From Arthrobacter sp. zg-Y820 (GTDB lineage: Bacteria > Actinomycetota > Actinomycetes > Actinomycetales > Micrococcaceae): a stretch of 64,000 nt of DNA. The stretch covers positions 558,001-622,000 of the forward strand of contig NZ_CP126247.1 of assembly GCF_030142155.1 (NCBI RefSeq), in the 5' to 3' direction. Below the pieces are notes generated by a model. That model worked only from the letters and a program-made list of their open reading frames with translations, was not told the DNA's origin and searched no databases. Each line of letters starts with the position of its first letter. Within the stretch, counting starts at the first letter, position 1. Below, piece by piece: positions 40,251 through 48,143 of this stretch. The translations under genes were made by a program, and so were the position numbers.

Positions 40251-40258
40251 GAGAATCC

Positions 40259-40933
40259 TCACTCTTTGGCTGCCAGCCAAGCCACCACCACATTTCCAAG
40301 CAGAGTTCGGAGATGGTCGCTGAGCGGCGGCGCATGCAGGTCTCTTCCGAAGAGATGGCCAAAAGTGTATTGGTTCGCGACCTGGAAGACGCAGTAGGCG
40401 CTGATGACCAGATGCACGTCAAAGGCGTCCACATCGTGCCGGAAGACTCCCTCCTCACGGCCGCGCTCCAGGATTTCCTCCAGCAGGCCGACGGCCGGCG
40501 CAACGAGTCCCCGGATCGATTCAATTTGTCGGATGAACACGCCGCGGTGGATGTTCTCGATCATCACCAGCCGGATGAAATCGCTGTGCCGTACATGGTG
40601 GTCATAGGTCAGCTCCGCCAGGCGGCGCACTGCCTCGATGGGGCCCAGCGACCCGACATGGATGGCACGTTCCGCAGCACGGATGCCGCCGTAGGCACTC
40701 TTCAGCACCTCGAGATAGAGCTGTTCCTTGCTGCCGAAGTAGTAGTAGATCATGCGCTTTGTCGTGCGGGTTCTCGCGGCAATCTCATCCACCCGTGCTC
40801 CCGAGTAGCCCTCCGCCGCAAACACTTCGGTGGAGACCTTCAGAATTTCGGCCCGCGTGCGTTCCGGATCCCGCTTCCGTTCCGTTGCGGGCGGCCCGGC
40901 GGAACCCTCGGCCAGTTCTCTAAGTTCCTCCAC
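40259..40933 (-). CDS. TetR-family regulator of the TRAP/phosphotriesterase operon
   Basis: 224-residue regulator with an N-terminal TetR helix-turn-helix (VDEIAARTRTTKRMIYYYFG, about 45-64) and an all-helical ligand domain containing FIRLVMIENIHRGVF. The start is taken as GTG 40933, 1 base after the preceding gene's stop and 9 nt after GAGGAGG, so translation is coupled. Last gene of the dctQ-dctM-dctP-hydrolase-tetR operon; probably controls that operon in response to the transported compound. Confidence 0.85.
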   Translation of the reverse strand: MEELRELAEGSAGPPATERKRDPERTRAEILKVSTEVFAAEGYSGARVDEIAARTRTTKRMIYYYFGSKEQLYLEVLKSAYGGIRAAERAIHVGSLGPIEAVRRLAELTYDHHVRHSDFIRLVMIENIHRGVFIRQIESIRGLVAPAVGLLEEILERGREEGVFRHDVDAFDVHLVISAYCVFQVANQYTFGHLFGRDLHAPPLSDHLRTLLGNVVVAWLAAKE

Positions 40934-40934
40934 C

Positions 40935-41957
40935 TCAGGTACCCTCCTCAATCTCAGCCGCTGGATCCGCGGCCACATCATTAGCAAGTAATCGCCGCGG
41001 ATTCCCGATCATCAGCATCCTCAACACCGGCTCGGCGAAGCCCGCCGCCCGGAGCTGCGGCAACACCCGCCGATGCACCGTTTCCATGTGCCAGTGGGGG
41101 ACGGTACGTGAACGCCAGGACGGCGGCGTCATCCTGCTGAAGAACGCGGCATCGTGCGACAGCAGGATCCGGTCCGCGTACCCACGGCTGAGCAGCGCGC
41201 ACAGCGTCCGGAACCGCTGCGCATCGGGAACGACGTGCTCCATGCCGAAGCGGTCGAAACCGAGGAAAGACCCGGCGTCGGCCAGCGACATCAGGTAGTC
41301 CAAGTCCTCCGAATCACCCGCATGGCCAATAACCACGCGATCCAGCGGCACCCCGAGGCGGGCGAGCAGCTGCTGCTGCGCCGTCCCGCCGCGGGACTCC
41401 GCATGTGAGTGGGTGGTCAGTGGTACTCCCGTCTCGAGATGGGCGTGCGCTGCAGCGGCGAACACCCGTTCGCTGTCGGGCGTGATGCCGCCGGAGTCCG
41501 AAAAGACCTTCAGCATGCCGGCACGCACGCGCGTCCCGGCTATCCCTTCCCTGATGTCCCGCAGGAACATCTCGATGAGCGGATCAGGGCCGCCCACCAG
41601 CCCGCCCGGGCGATGGGTCCGGAAAAACTGGGGCAGGCCGTCCGCCGTGTAGTAGCCGGTCGCGGCGATCAGCCGCACCGGGGTCCGCTCGGCCACCCGC
41701 AGCACCCGCCTGACGTCGCGCCCCAGGCCGGGAACCGTGAGGTCGACGACGGTGCGCACCCCGAGCGCGTGCAGCCGCCCGAAACCAGCCACCGCCCGGT
41801 CGAGCGCTTCCTCCTCGTTCCATTCCGGATGCGGCCAGTTCAGGTCCAGTTCCGGATGGCCGACGAAGACATGCTCGTGGACCAGAGTGGTGCCGAGCTG
41901 GTCAGCCGGCACCTCGCCGGTGAACGTCGAAACGGCGCCCGCCCTCGGCGAGCCCAC
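40935..41957 (-). CDS. Phosphotriesterase-family metal hydrolase (probable lactonase or carboxylic ester hydrolase)
   Basis: 340-residue amidohydrolase of the phosphotriesterase (PTE/PLL) family with the full binuclear metal set: His27 and His29 (TLVHEHVF), carbamylated Lys150 (AGMLKVFSDSG), His183 (TTHSHAES), His212 (VIGHAGDS) and Asp269 (LLSHDAAFF). PLL enzymes mostly open lactones; true phosphotriesterase activity is rare. GTG start at 41957, 5 nt after dctP's stop. Its place in a TRAP operon suggests the imported organic acid or lactone is its substrate. Confidence 0.87.
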   Translation of the reverse strand: MGSPRAGAVSTFTGEVPADQLGTTLVHEHVFVGHPELDLNWPHPEWNEEEALDRAVAGFGRLHALGVRTVVDLTVPGLGRDVRRVLRVAERTPVRLIAATGYYTADGLPQFFRTHRPGGLVGGPDPLIEMFLRDIREGIAGTRVRAGMLKVFSDSGGITPDSERVFAAAAHAHLETGVPLTTHSHAESRGGTAQQQLLARLGVPLDRVVIGHAGDSEDLDYLMSLADAGSFLGFDRFGMEHVVPDAQRFRTLCALLSRGYADRILLSHDAAFFSRMTPPSWRSRTVPHWHMETVHRRVLPQLRAAGFAEPVLRMLMIGNPRRLLANDVAADPAAEIEEGT

Positions 41958-41962
41958 CCCGG

Positions 41963-42988
41963 TCAGTCCGCCGTTGCCCGGATTGATTCGAACACTGCCA
42001 GCGAGTCGCCGGAATACTCTCCCTCCAAATACTCAAGCGCCTCAGTCTTGAACGCCTCGGTGTCCACATCCTCGATGATTTCCCAGTCGCCCGCGGCCTT
42101 CCACTCCGCCAACGTCTCTTCCTCATCGGCTGCCACGCACTCCGTCACCTCGCTGACGGCTGTCTCGACGGCAGCATTGAGGACGCTTTGCTGCTCCTCC
42201 GAGAGCTCGTCCCACACGGGACCGGCAATGACCAGATTGGTGTTGAGCTGGTGATTGGTCATGCTCAGATAGTCCTGCACCTCGGCGAGGTTCTGTGCCT
42301 GGATGTTGGTGATCGGGTTCTCCTGGCCGTCAACAGTGCCCTGCTGCAGCGCCAGGTACAGCTCCTCATAGGCCACCTCGGTGGCGGAGGCGCCCAGGGC
42401 CTCAGCATTCATCAGGAACTGCGGTGAACCGGGGAACCGGATCCGCAGCCCTTCCAAGTCGGCAGGTTCGGCTATGGGGGCGTTGGCGGTGAACTGCCGC
42501 GCACCCGCCGACCACGCGCCGAGGGTTTGGATGCCGGCGGCCTCCGCGAATCCGTCGGTGACCGTCTGCGATTCCTCGCTGGCCATGAAAGCGGCCAGAT
42601 GATCGGCGTCTTCGAAGACGTAGGCGGCGTCGAGCACGCTGATCGGTTCATACACGGCACCCAGGGCCGAGGCGCCCTGGATGTCGATGTCGATGTCCCC
42701 TGACTCGACGGATGAGATGCGGTCCGCATCGCCGCCGAGCTGGCTTGAGGGGAAAATCTCCACCGTCATCCCGGCGTCGGCCGCGGCGACCTCGTCCGCG
42801 ATAACCTGTGCGCCGCAGCGGTGCTGCGGCTGATCCTCGTTGTAGCTGTGGGCGAGCGTCAGCTCGATTTCTTCCTCGCCGCCGCCGCCTTCCGACTCAG
42901 TTTCCCCGCCCGCGCAGCCGACCAGCAGCAGTGCCGGCAGCGCGGCCAGGGCGGTCCAGGCCGTGAGCCTGGTTCGTCGTTCTGTCAT
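41963..42988 (-). CDS. dctP: TRAP transporter substrate-binding protein (DctP)
   Basis: 341-residue periplasmic-type binding lipoprotein (lipobox ALLLVGC, Cys25). DctP marks are ITLAHS-like LTLAHSYNEDQPQH at the mature start, FPSSQLGGDADRISSVESGD, and PITNIQAQNLAEVQDYLSMT with the substrate-site Arg in GLRIRFPGSPQF. It binds carboxylate substrates through the arginine. Separated from dctM by a stem-loop, which may raise its mRNA level. Confidence 0.92.
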   Translation of the reverse strand: MTERRTRLTAWTALAALPALLLVGCAGGETESEGGGGEEEIELTLAHSYNEDQPQHRCGAQVIADEVAAADAGMTVEIFPSSQLGGDADRISSVESGDIDIDIQGASALGAVYEPISVLDAAYVFEDADHLAAFMASEESQTVTDGFAEAAGIQTLGAWSAGARQFTANAPIAEPADLEGLRIRFPGSPQFLMNAEALGASATEVAYEELYLALQQGTVDGQENPITNIQAQNLAEVQDYLSMTNHQLNTNLVIAGPVWDELSEEQQSVLNAAVETAVSEVTECVAADEEETLAEWKAAGDWEIIEDVDTEAFKTEALEYLEGEYSGDSLAVFESIRATAD

Positions 42989-43040
42989 CGATTCTTCCTC
43001 TCAAAGGGTCCGCCGGGGATAGCCGGACAGGTGGTGGAAC

Positions 43041-43066
43041 CGCGGGGAGGAAGCTCCTCCACCGCG
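43041..43066 (-). other. Intercistronic stem-loop between dctM and dctP
   Basis: 11 bp stem with one bulge (CGCGG..GGAGGA / TCCTCC..CCGCG) and 3-base loop. No T-run on the coding strand, so probably not a terminator but an RNA processing or stabilising element ahead of the abundant binding protein. Confidence 0.55.
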
Positions 43067-43109
43067 TCTTTTTGCGCCCAGACCGCAAAGCTTCGTGGCG
43101 AACATGGCC

Positions 43110-44384
43110 TCACAGCCCCAGCCATCGCGGCAGCGTCTGCACCGCATCGGGGAAGAAGACGATGAGGATGACGATTACCAGGAACGGAATGATGAACGGC
43201 AGCGATCCGCGGAAGACCTCGCCGATCCGGGTCTTCGAGACCGCGGAGGTGACAAAGAGGACCGTTCCCACCGGAGGCGTCAGCAGGCCGATCATCAGGG
43301 AGATGATCAGCAGCACGCCGAAGGAGACGGGGTCGACGCCGTATTCAATGGCAATCGGCATGAGGATGGGCACAACGAGCACAAGGATCGCCGTCGCGTC
43401 GATCACGCAGCCCAGCACCAGTGCCAGCAGGACGACGAGCGCCAAGAACACCGTGGGATTGTCGGTGAGGCCGAACAGGGCTTCCGTGAGCATCTGGGGT
43501 AGCCGCTCGCGCGCCAGGATGTAGCCGAGCAGTGAGGCGCTGGCAACGATGAGCATGATGCCGGAGGTTGTGAGAACGGTTTCCTTGATGGCCGCGATCA
43601 GCCCGGTGAGGGTCAGGGAACGCTGGACTATGCCCAGCAGCAGCATGTACACGACGCCAACGGCAGCAGCCTCGGTGGGCGTGAAGATGCCGCCGAGGAT
43701 GCCGCCCAGAATGATGATCGGTGCCAGCAGCGGGAGAATGACGCCTTTGAGCGACTGGAGGAACTCGGTCCGGTCAAACCTGCCGCGCACGAGGTTCGGC
43801 TGGCGCCGCACCAGGAAAAACACGACGATGCACAGCCCCAGCGTCATCAGCAGCGCGGGAATGACCGACGCCGCGAAGAGGGCGCCGGTCGATACGGCGG
43901 CGAGGCCGGAGAAGATCACTGCCGGAATGCTCGGCGGCATGACCGGCGCGATCAGCGACGAGGAGGCCACGACGCCGGTGGCGAAGCGCCTGCTGTAGCC
44001 GTTGCGCAGCATGGCCGGGATCTCGACCTTTCCCAGCGCCGCGGCGTCGGCGACGGCCGAGCCGCTCATCCAGGAGAAGCCCAGGCTTACGCCGACGCTC
44101 ACGTAGCCCAGGTTTCCGCGCACCGAGGCGAAGGCCGCCATTGCAAAGCGGAACAACCGGTCGGCGATGCCGGCGTGGTTGGCCAGGGCGCCGAGAAGGA
44201 TGAACAGTGGAACAGCGAGCAACGGGAAGCTGTCGGCGGCGTTGGCGACCTCCCGCAGGGCGCTGCCGGGGGAGCGGCCGTTGAGGCTCATATAGACCAG
44301 GGACGGGCCAAGGAAGGCGATCGCGACGGGTACCCGCAGCACCAGCAGCACCGCGATCGCGATGCCGAGCAGCGTGAGCATCAT
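43110..44384 (-). CDS. dctM: TRAP transporter large permease (DctM)
   Basis: 424-residue polytopic protein of about 12 membrane segments. Conserved DctM elements include AVPLFILLGALANHAGIADR, SGSAVADAAALGKVEIPAM, VVASSSLIAPVMPPSIPAVI and FTPTEAAAVGVVY. The ATG overlaps the dctQ stop (ATGA). With DctQ it forms the sodium-driven channel. Confidence 0.94.
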   Translation of the reverse strand: MMLTLLGIAIAVLLVLRVPVAIAFLGPSLVYMSLNGRSPGSALREVANAADSFPLLAVPLFILLGALANHAGIADRLFRFAMAAFASVRGNLGYVSVGVSLGFSWMSGSAVADAAALGKVEIPAMLRNGYSRRFATGVVASSSLIAPVMPPSIPAVIFSGLAAVSTGALFAASVIPALLMTLGLCIVVFFLVRRQPNLVRGRFDRTEFLQSLKGVILPLLAPIIILGGILGGIFTPTEAAAVGVVYMLLLGIVQRSLTLTGLIAAIKETVLTTSGIMLIVASASLLGYILARERLPQMLTEALFGLTDNPTVFLALVVLLALVLGCVIDATAILVLVVPILMPIAIEYGVDPVSFGVLLIISLMIGLLTPPVGTVLFVTSAVSKTRIGEVFRGSLPFIIPFLVIVILIVFFPDAVQTLPRWLGL

Positions 44385-44935
44385 GAGAGGACCCCCGGTC
44401 CGTCGTCGCCGTCGTATTCCGTGAGCATCGGCCCGTTCCGGGCAACGAGGACGGCAGCGACGAGGGCGCGGATGGTCATGCTCGCGACGCCGATGAGCAC
44501 CGGGATGTAGACAACGGACATGGGGACGCGCAGCACCGGCGACTTGATGATCTGCTGCGAGTCGATCAGGGCAAGGGCCTCCACCGCCAGGCCCACGCCG
44601 GTGGCGGCGACGACGAGCAGGGCGAACACCTGCACCCACCGGACGACCATCTGGTTCGGCACCGCGTCCATGATTTCAAGAGCAATGTGGCCGTTTGTGC
44701 TCACGAGAACGCCGGCCGCGGCGAACGTCAGCCAGATGAGGGAGAAGCGGGCCAGTTCTCCGGTCCAGGCAAAGCCGTCGCCGGGAAAATACCGCTGCAG
44801 TGCCTGCAGGAACACCATGAGCAGGATGGTGATCAGCGACAGCGCACCGATGGTCACCTCGAGGCGGGTGATCCACACTTCGATGCTCCGCCATCGCCCC
44901 CGCGATGCCTGCGGTTCCCGCTGGCTGTTCGTCAC
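44381..44935 (-). CDS. dctQ: TRAP transporter small permease (DctQ)
   Basis: 184-residue membrane protein with four predicted helices. The pattern VFLQALQRYFPGDGFAWTGE followed by ELARFSLIWLTFAAAGV is the DctQ hallmark. First gene of the operon, GTG start at 44935. Confidence 0.9.
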   Translation of the reverse strand: MTNSQREPQASRGRWRSIEVWITRLEVTIGALSLITILLMVFLQALQRYFPGDGFAWTGELARFSLIWLTFAAAGVLVSTNGHIALEIMDAVPNQMVVRWVQVFALLVVAATGVGLAVEALALIDSQQIIKSPVLRVPMSVVYIPVLIGVASMTIRALVAAVLVARNGPMLTEYDGDDGPGVLS

Positions 44936-44968
44936 GTGACTCCCTTGTCGACGATCCGGATCTCGGGA

Positions 44969-44987
44969 GTAACGTACTGGTTATTAC
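44969..44987. promoter_or_regulatory. Candidate TetR operator upstream of dctQ
   Basis: 19 bp imperfect palindrome with GTAAC and GTTATTAC ends about 35 bases upstream of the dctQ start. Fits a TetR-type site but untested; only outer bases are symmetric. Confidence 0.35.
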
Positions 44988-45059
44988 ATTGCGGCTCAAA
45001 TCACAGTATGGTCACAAAATACTTGGGTGCCCGGCTCAGTTTTTGGCCTGCCGGCGGGG

Positions 45060-46403
45060 CTAAAGCCAGGTTCCGCCGCGCATCACGCCGGTCGGCTGGA
45101 GTTCGGCATCCAGCAGCAGCACATCGGCAGCGGCACCGGCGGCGAGGGTGCCGATCTGCCCGGATCGTCCCAGCACCCGGGCAGGAACCTCGGTGGCGGA
45201 TTGCAGGGCAGCCTCCAGGGGCACACCGGCAGCTACGGCATTTCGCACCAGATCCAGCATGCTGGCGGTGCCGCCGGCAATAGCGCCGGAGGCCAGCCGG
45301 GCCACGCCGTCGTGGACCTGAACCTCGGCCGGACCCAGGCGGTACCGTCCGTCAGCGAGTCCGGCGGCTGCCATCGCATCAGTGACCAGGGCGATGTTCC
45401 CAGCGCCCAGCAGTTCAAACATGGCGGCCACCAGAACCGGGTCCAGGTGCGTGTTGTCGGCGATCAGCTCGACGACGGCGTTGCCGGCCCGCGCTGCGCG
45501 CAGCGCCGCAGTGACCGCGCCGGGCGAGCGGTGGTGAATGGGATCCATGCCGTTGAACAGGTGCGTCACTGTCGGCACCGGTCCCGGGAAGTGTCCCGGC
45601 ACCAATTCCGCCAAGGATTCCGGCATGGCTTCCGGCATGGCTTCCGGCAGGGGGGCCGCTCCGGCTCCGCCCGGATGCTGCCGGCGGGACGCCAGTCCCG
45701 CCGCCGCCCGCGCGAGGGAAGCGCCGGCGTCGTGGGCGGTCGCCGCGGTGTGCCCGAGCGACGGAACCACCGCATGCGCCGTGAGCAGGTCCACGAGCTC
45801 ATTCGAGCCGGGCAGTTCCGGAGCATAGGTCATGGTGCGCAGGTGCCCGCGGCCGGCGGCTATCAGGTCGGCGGCGAAGGCCTGGTCGGGGGAGCGCAGC
45901 CAGCGCGGATCCTGGGCGCCGCAGCGGGCCGTGGCCAGGAACGGACCTTCCAAATGGATGCCGGCCAGGTCGCCGGCCTCCGCCAGCCCGGCGAAGATGT
46001 CCAGGCCGGAGAGCAGATCGGCGGGCGCCGCGGTGACCAGGCTGGCCAGCACCGTGGTGGTGCCCCCGGCGTGCATGCGCTGCAGCGCGGAGCGGGCGGC
46101 GCCGGCATCCGCGGACGGAAAGTCAACGCCGTAACCGCCGTGGGTGTGCAGGTCTATCAGGCCGGGAACCGCCAGCTGCCCGGGTGGCAGGCGGACTTCG
46201 TCGATGCGGCCAGGGCCGGCGCCGGCTCCGGCGTCGAGTCCGGCCAGCGCCGCGGGAAGTCCGGACTCGGGTCCGGCGTAGAGGATGCTGCCGCCGGCGA
46301 CGGCAATCGCGCTGTTCTCCACGATGCGGGATTCCAGCAGGATCCGGCCGCGGATGACCGTCACGGACGGACCGGCGGGTGGGGGACCCGCCGGCGGGTT
46401 CAC
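45060..46403 (-). CDS. nagA: N-acetylglucosamine-6-phosphate deacetylase
   Basis: 447-residue amidohydrolase that converts GlcNAc-6-P to GlcN-6-P. His86/His88 lie in GLIDLHTHGGYGVDF, the metal-binding Glu in GIHLEGPF, LGHTAATAHDA and VTHLFNGMDPIHHR carry the later His ligands, and LVTDAMAAAGL has the catalytic Asp. Longer than usual (about 385) because of Ala/Pro-rich inserts. GTG start overlaps the nagB stop (GTGA). Works on the product of NanE from the divergent operon. Confidence 0.92.
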   Translation of the reverse strand: MNPPAGPPPAGPSVTVIRGRILLESRIVENSAIAVAGGSILYAGPESGLPAALAGLDAGAGAGPGRIDEVRLPPGQLAVPGLIDLHTHGGYGVDFPSADAGAARSALQRMHAGGTTTVLASLVTAAPADLLSGLDIFAGLAEAGDLAGIHLEGPFLATARCGAQDPRWLRSPDQAFAADLIAAGRGHLRTMTYAPELPGSNELVDLLTAHAVVPSLGHTAATAHDAGASLARAAAGLASRRQHPGGAGAAPLPEAMPEAMPESLAELVPGHFPGPVPTVTHLFNGMDPIHHRSPGAVTAALRAARAGNAVVELIADNTHLDPVLVAAMFELLGAGNIALVTDAMAAAGLADGRYRLGPAEVQVHDGVARLASGAIAGGTASMLDLVRNAVAAGVPLEAALQSATEVPARVLGRSGQIGTLAAGAAADVLLLDAELQPTGVMRGGTWL

Positions 46404-47134
46404 GCCGGCGTCCCGGTGTCGGTGAGTTTGGCGGCAGCCGCGCGGTCCAGCACCACGGTGACGCGGGGGTGCAGCTGCAGTGCGGAGGCCGGGCAGTCCG
46501 GGGTGATCGGTCCCTGCAAGGCGCGCGCAACGATTTCGGCCTTGTCCGCGCCGTGGGCGATGAGCAGCAGGTGGCGGGCGTCGAGAATGGTGCCGAGGCC
46601 CTGGGTCAGGCAGCGGGTGGGAACCTCGTCCGGCGAGTCAAAAAAGCGGGCGTTGGCGCGCCGGGTCCGTTCGGCCAGCTCTTCCACGCGGGTGCGGGAA
46701 TCCAGGGCAGAACCGGGCTCGTTGAAAGCGACGTGGCCGTTGTGGCCAATGCCGAGGATCTGCAGGTCGACGCCGCCGGCGTCGCGGATGGCCTGCTCAT
46801 ACTCCCGCGCCGCAGCGTCCAGATCGGCGGCGGCGGCGTCGGGCACGCGGACTGTACCCTGCGGCAGGCCCAGCCGCTCGACCACTTCACTGTTGATCAC
46901 CGTCGCGTAGCTGCGGGGGTCGCCGGGCGGCAGCCCCACATACTCGTCCAGGGCAAACCCGCGAACACCGGAAAAGTCTTCACCGGATTCCGCCAGCGCG
47001 TTGTACAGCGGCAGCGGAGAGGAGCCGGTGGCAAAGCCGAGCACGGCGTCGGGCTTGTCCTGCACGCAGTCCCGGACGACGGCGGCGGCCGCGGCTCCGG
47101 CTGCTGCCGGACTGTCCAGAATTCGAACCGTCAT
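46400..47134 (-). CDS. nagB: Glucosamine-6-phosphate deaminase
   Basis: 244-residue enzyme that turns GlcN-6-P into fructose-6-P and ammonia. Family motifs: GFATGSSPLPLY (phosphate loop), FALDEYVGL, GIGHNGHVAFNEPGS with catalytic residues, and LTQGLGTI near the C-terminus. ATG 47134 preferred since TAAAGGAC precedes it; a further ATG at 47158 overlaps the regulator stop and would add 8 residues. Middle gene of regulator-nagB-nagA. Confidence 0.93.
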   Translation of the reverse strand: MTVRILDSPAAAGAAAAAVVRDCVQDKPDAVLGFATGSSPLPLYNALAESGEDFSGVRGFALDEYVGLPPGDPRSYATVINSEVVERLGLPQGTVRVPDAAAADLDAAAREYEQAIRDAGGVDLQILGIGHNGHVAFNEPGSALDSRTRVEELAERTRRANARFFDSPDEVPTRCLTQGLGTILDARHLLLIAHGADKAEIVARALQGPITPDCPASALQLHPRVTVVLDRAAAAKLTDTGTPA

Positions 47135-47154
47135 GGTGTTGTCCTTTACCCCGG

Positions 47155-47934
47155 TCATCGGCTGACCATGTCGTGGATGGCTTCGCGGATGCCGTCGAAA
47201 TGGTTGTTGATGCGCTCCGAGGCCAGCGTCCTGTCCCCGGCGCTTACGGCTTCGAAGATTTCACGGTGCATCTGCGCGGTGGCGTGCAGGCTGCCTGCCT
47301 TCATGCCGGCCTCGGCATGGATCCGGCTGTAGACATCCCAGAATACTGACAGCAGGTGGGTCAGGAGCTCATTGTCCAGCGGCTCAAACAGCTGCCGGTG
47401 GAACTCCGAGTCCACTGCGGCCAGTGCCTGCCCCTGATCGGCCAGCGATTCCATTTCCCGCACCGTTTCTTCAATGCGGGCCAGATGAGCAGGGGTCATC
47501 AGGCTCATTGCCTGTCCGATCAACCCGGATTCCAAGGTCTGCCGGACATCGACGAGTTCCAGCGCCTCCTTGCCCTGCTGCCGCAGCGAGAGCCGTCCCC
47601 GGAAGCTCAGTCCGGCAGTCAGGGCATCGAAGTTGGTCGGAGCGACAAACATGCCGTAGCCGTGGCGGATCTCGACCACGCCGAGGGCCTGCAGGACCTT
47701 GAGGGATTCCCTCAGCGTATTGCGGCCCACGCCCAGCGCGGAGCAGAGCTCGGCCTCGGTGGGCAGCGGGCTTCCGGCCTCGAGCTTGCTGTCCAGGATC
47801 AGTTCCATGATGTCGTTCTGCAGGGCCGCCAGTCTTGCCTGGGCGCTGAACCGCGGCAGCCGGGCCTGGGCGGGGAGCGCCGCCGCTGAGGTTCTGCCTG
47901 CCTCGCTGGACGTAGGCGTTGTGGTGTCGTTCAC
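47155..47934 (-). CDS. nanR: GntR/FadR-family regulator of sialic acid catabolism
   Basis: 259-residue FadR-type regulator. Winged helix with LPTEAELCSALGVGRNTLRE and SLKVLQALGVVEIRHGYGMF, then an FCD ligand domain (about 110-245) with the metal-binding Asp/His set (VDSEFHRQLFEP). Start GTG 47934 follows AAGGAG; the TTG before it is equally possible, an upstream ATG at 48033 less likely. Divergent from the sialic acid importer, with a palindrome in the promoter; probably represses both sides. Confidence 0.87.
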   Translation of the reverse strand: MNDTTTPTSSEAGRTSAAALPAQARLPRFSAQARLAALQNDIMELILDSKLEAGSPLPTEAELCSALGVGRNTLRESLKVLQALGVVEIRHGYGMFVAPTNFDALTAGLSFRGRLSLRQQGKEALELVDVRQTLESGLIGQAMSLMTPAHLARIEETVREMESLADQGQALAAVDSEFHRQLFEPLDNELLTHLLSVFWDVYSRIHAEAGMKAGSLHATAQMHREIFEAVSAGDRTLASERINNHFDGIREAIHDMVSR

Positions 47935-48046
47935 CAAAATCGGAACTCCTTCGGAAATGGTTCTTCGAGCAATATGCACAGAGCGGGTCCGCCGCGGTCG
48001 GGACAGCGCCCCGGCCGGAGTTCTGCGGTTCATAGGTGTGACGTGC

Positions 48047-48076
48047 TTGACCCACTGTTGTGATTCAGCCTACAGT
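48047..48076 (+). promoter_or_regulatory. Promoter of the sialic acid uptake/catabolic operon
   Basis: TTGACC (48047-48052), 18 base spacer, TACAGT (48071-48076). Expected start site near 48083, just before the palindrome at 48093. Confidence 0.6.
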
Positions 48077-48092
48077 CTAATCAACCCGCATG

Positions 48093-48114
48093 GGATGTCC
48101 TACGTCCGATATCC
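48093..48114. promoter_or_regulatory. Candidate NanR operator
   Basis: 22 bp palindrome of the form GGATnTCnnACGTnnGAnATCC, 8 of 11 pairs matching, placed right after the predicted transcription start, where a bound repressor would block RNA polymerase. Confidence 0.6.
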
Positions 48115-48143
48115 GCATCACACCCGAATGGTGAGGCACCTTG

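Noticed and set aside
40935..41957. True organophosphate hydrolase
   Set aside because: The metal site alone does not show this; most relatives are lactonases.
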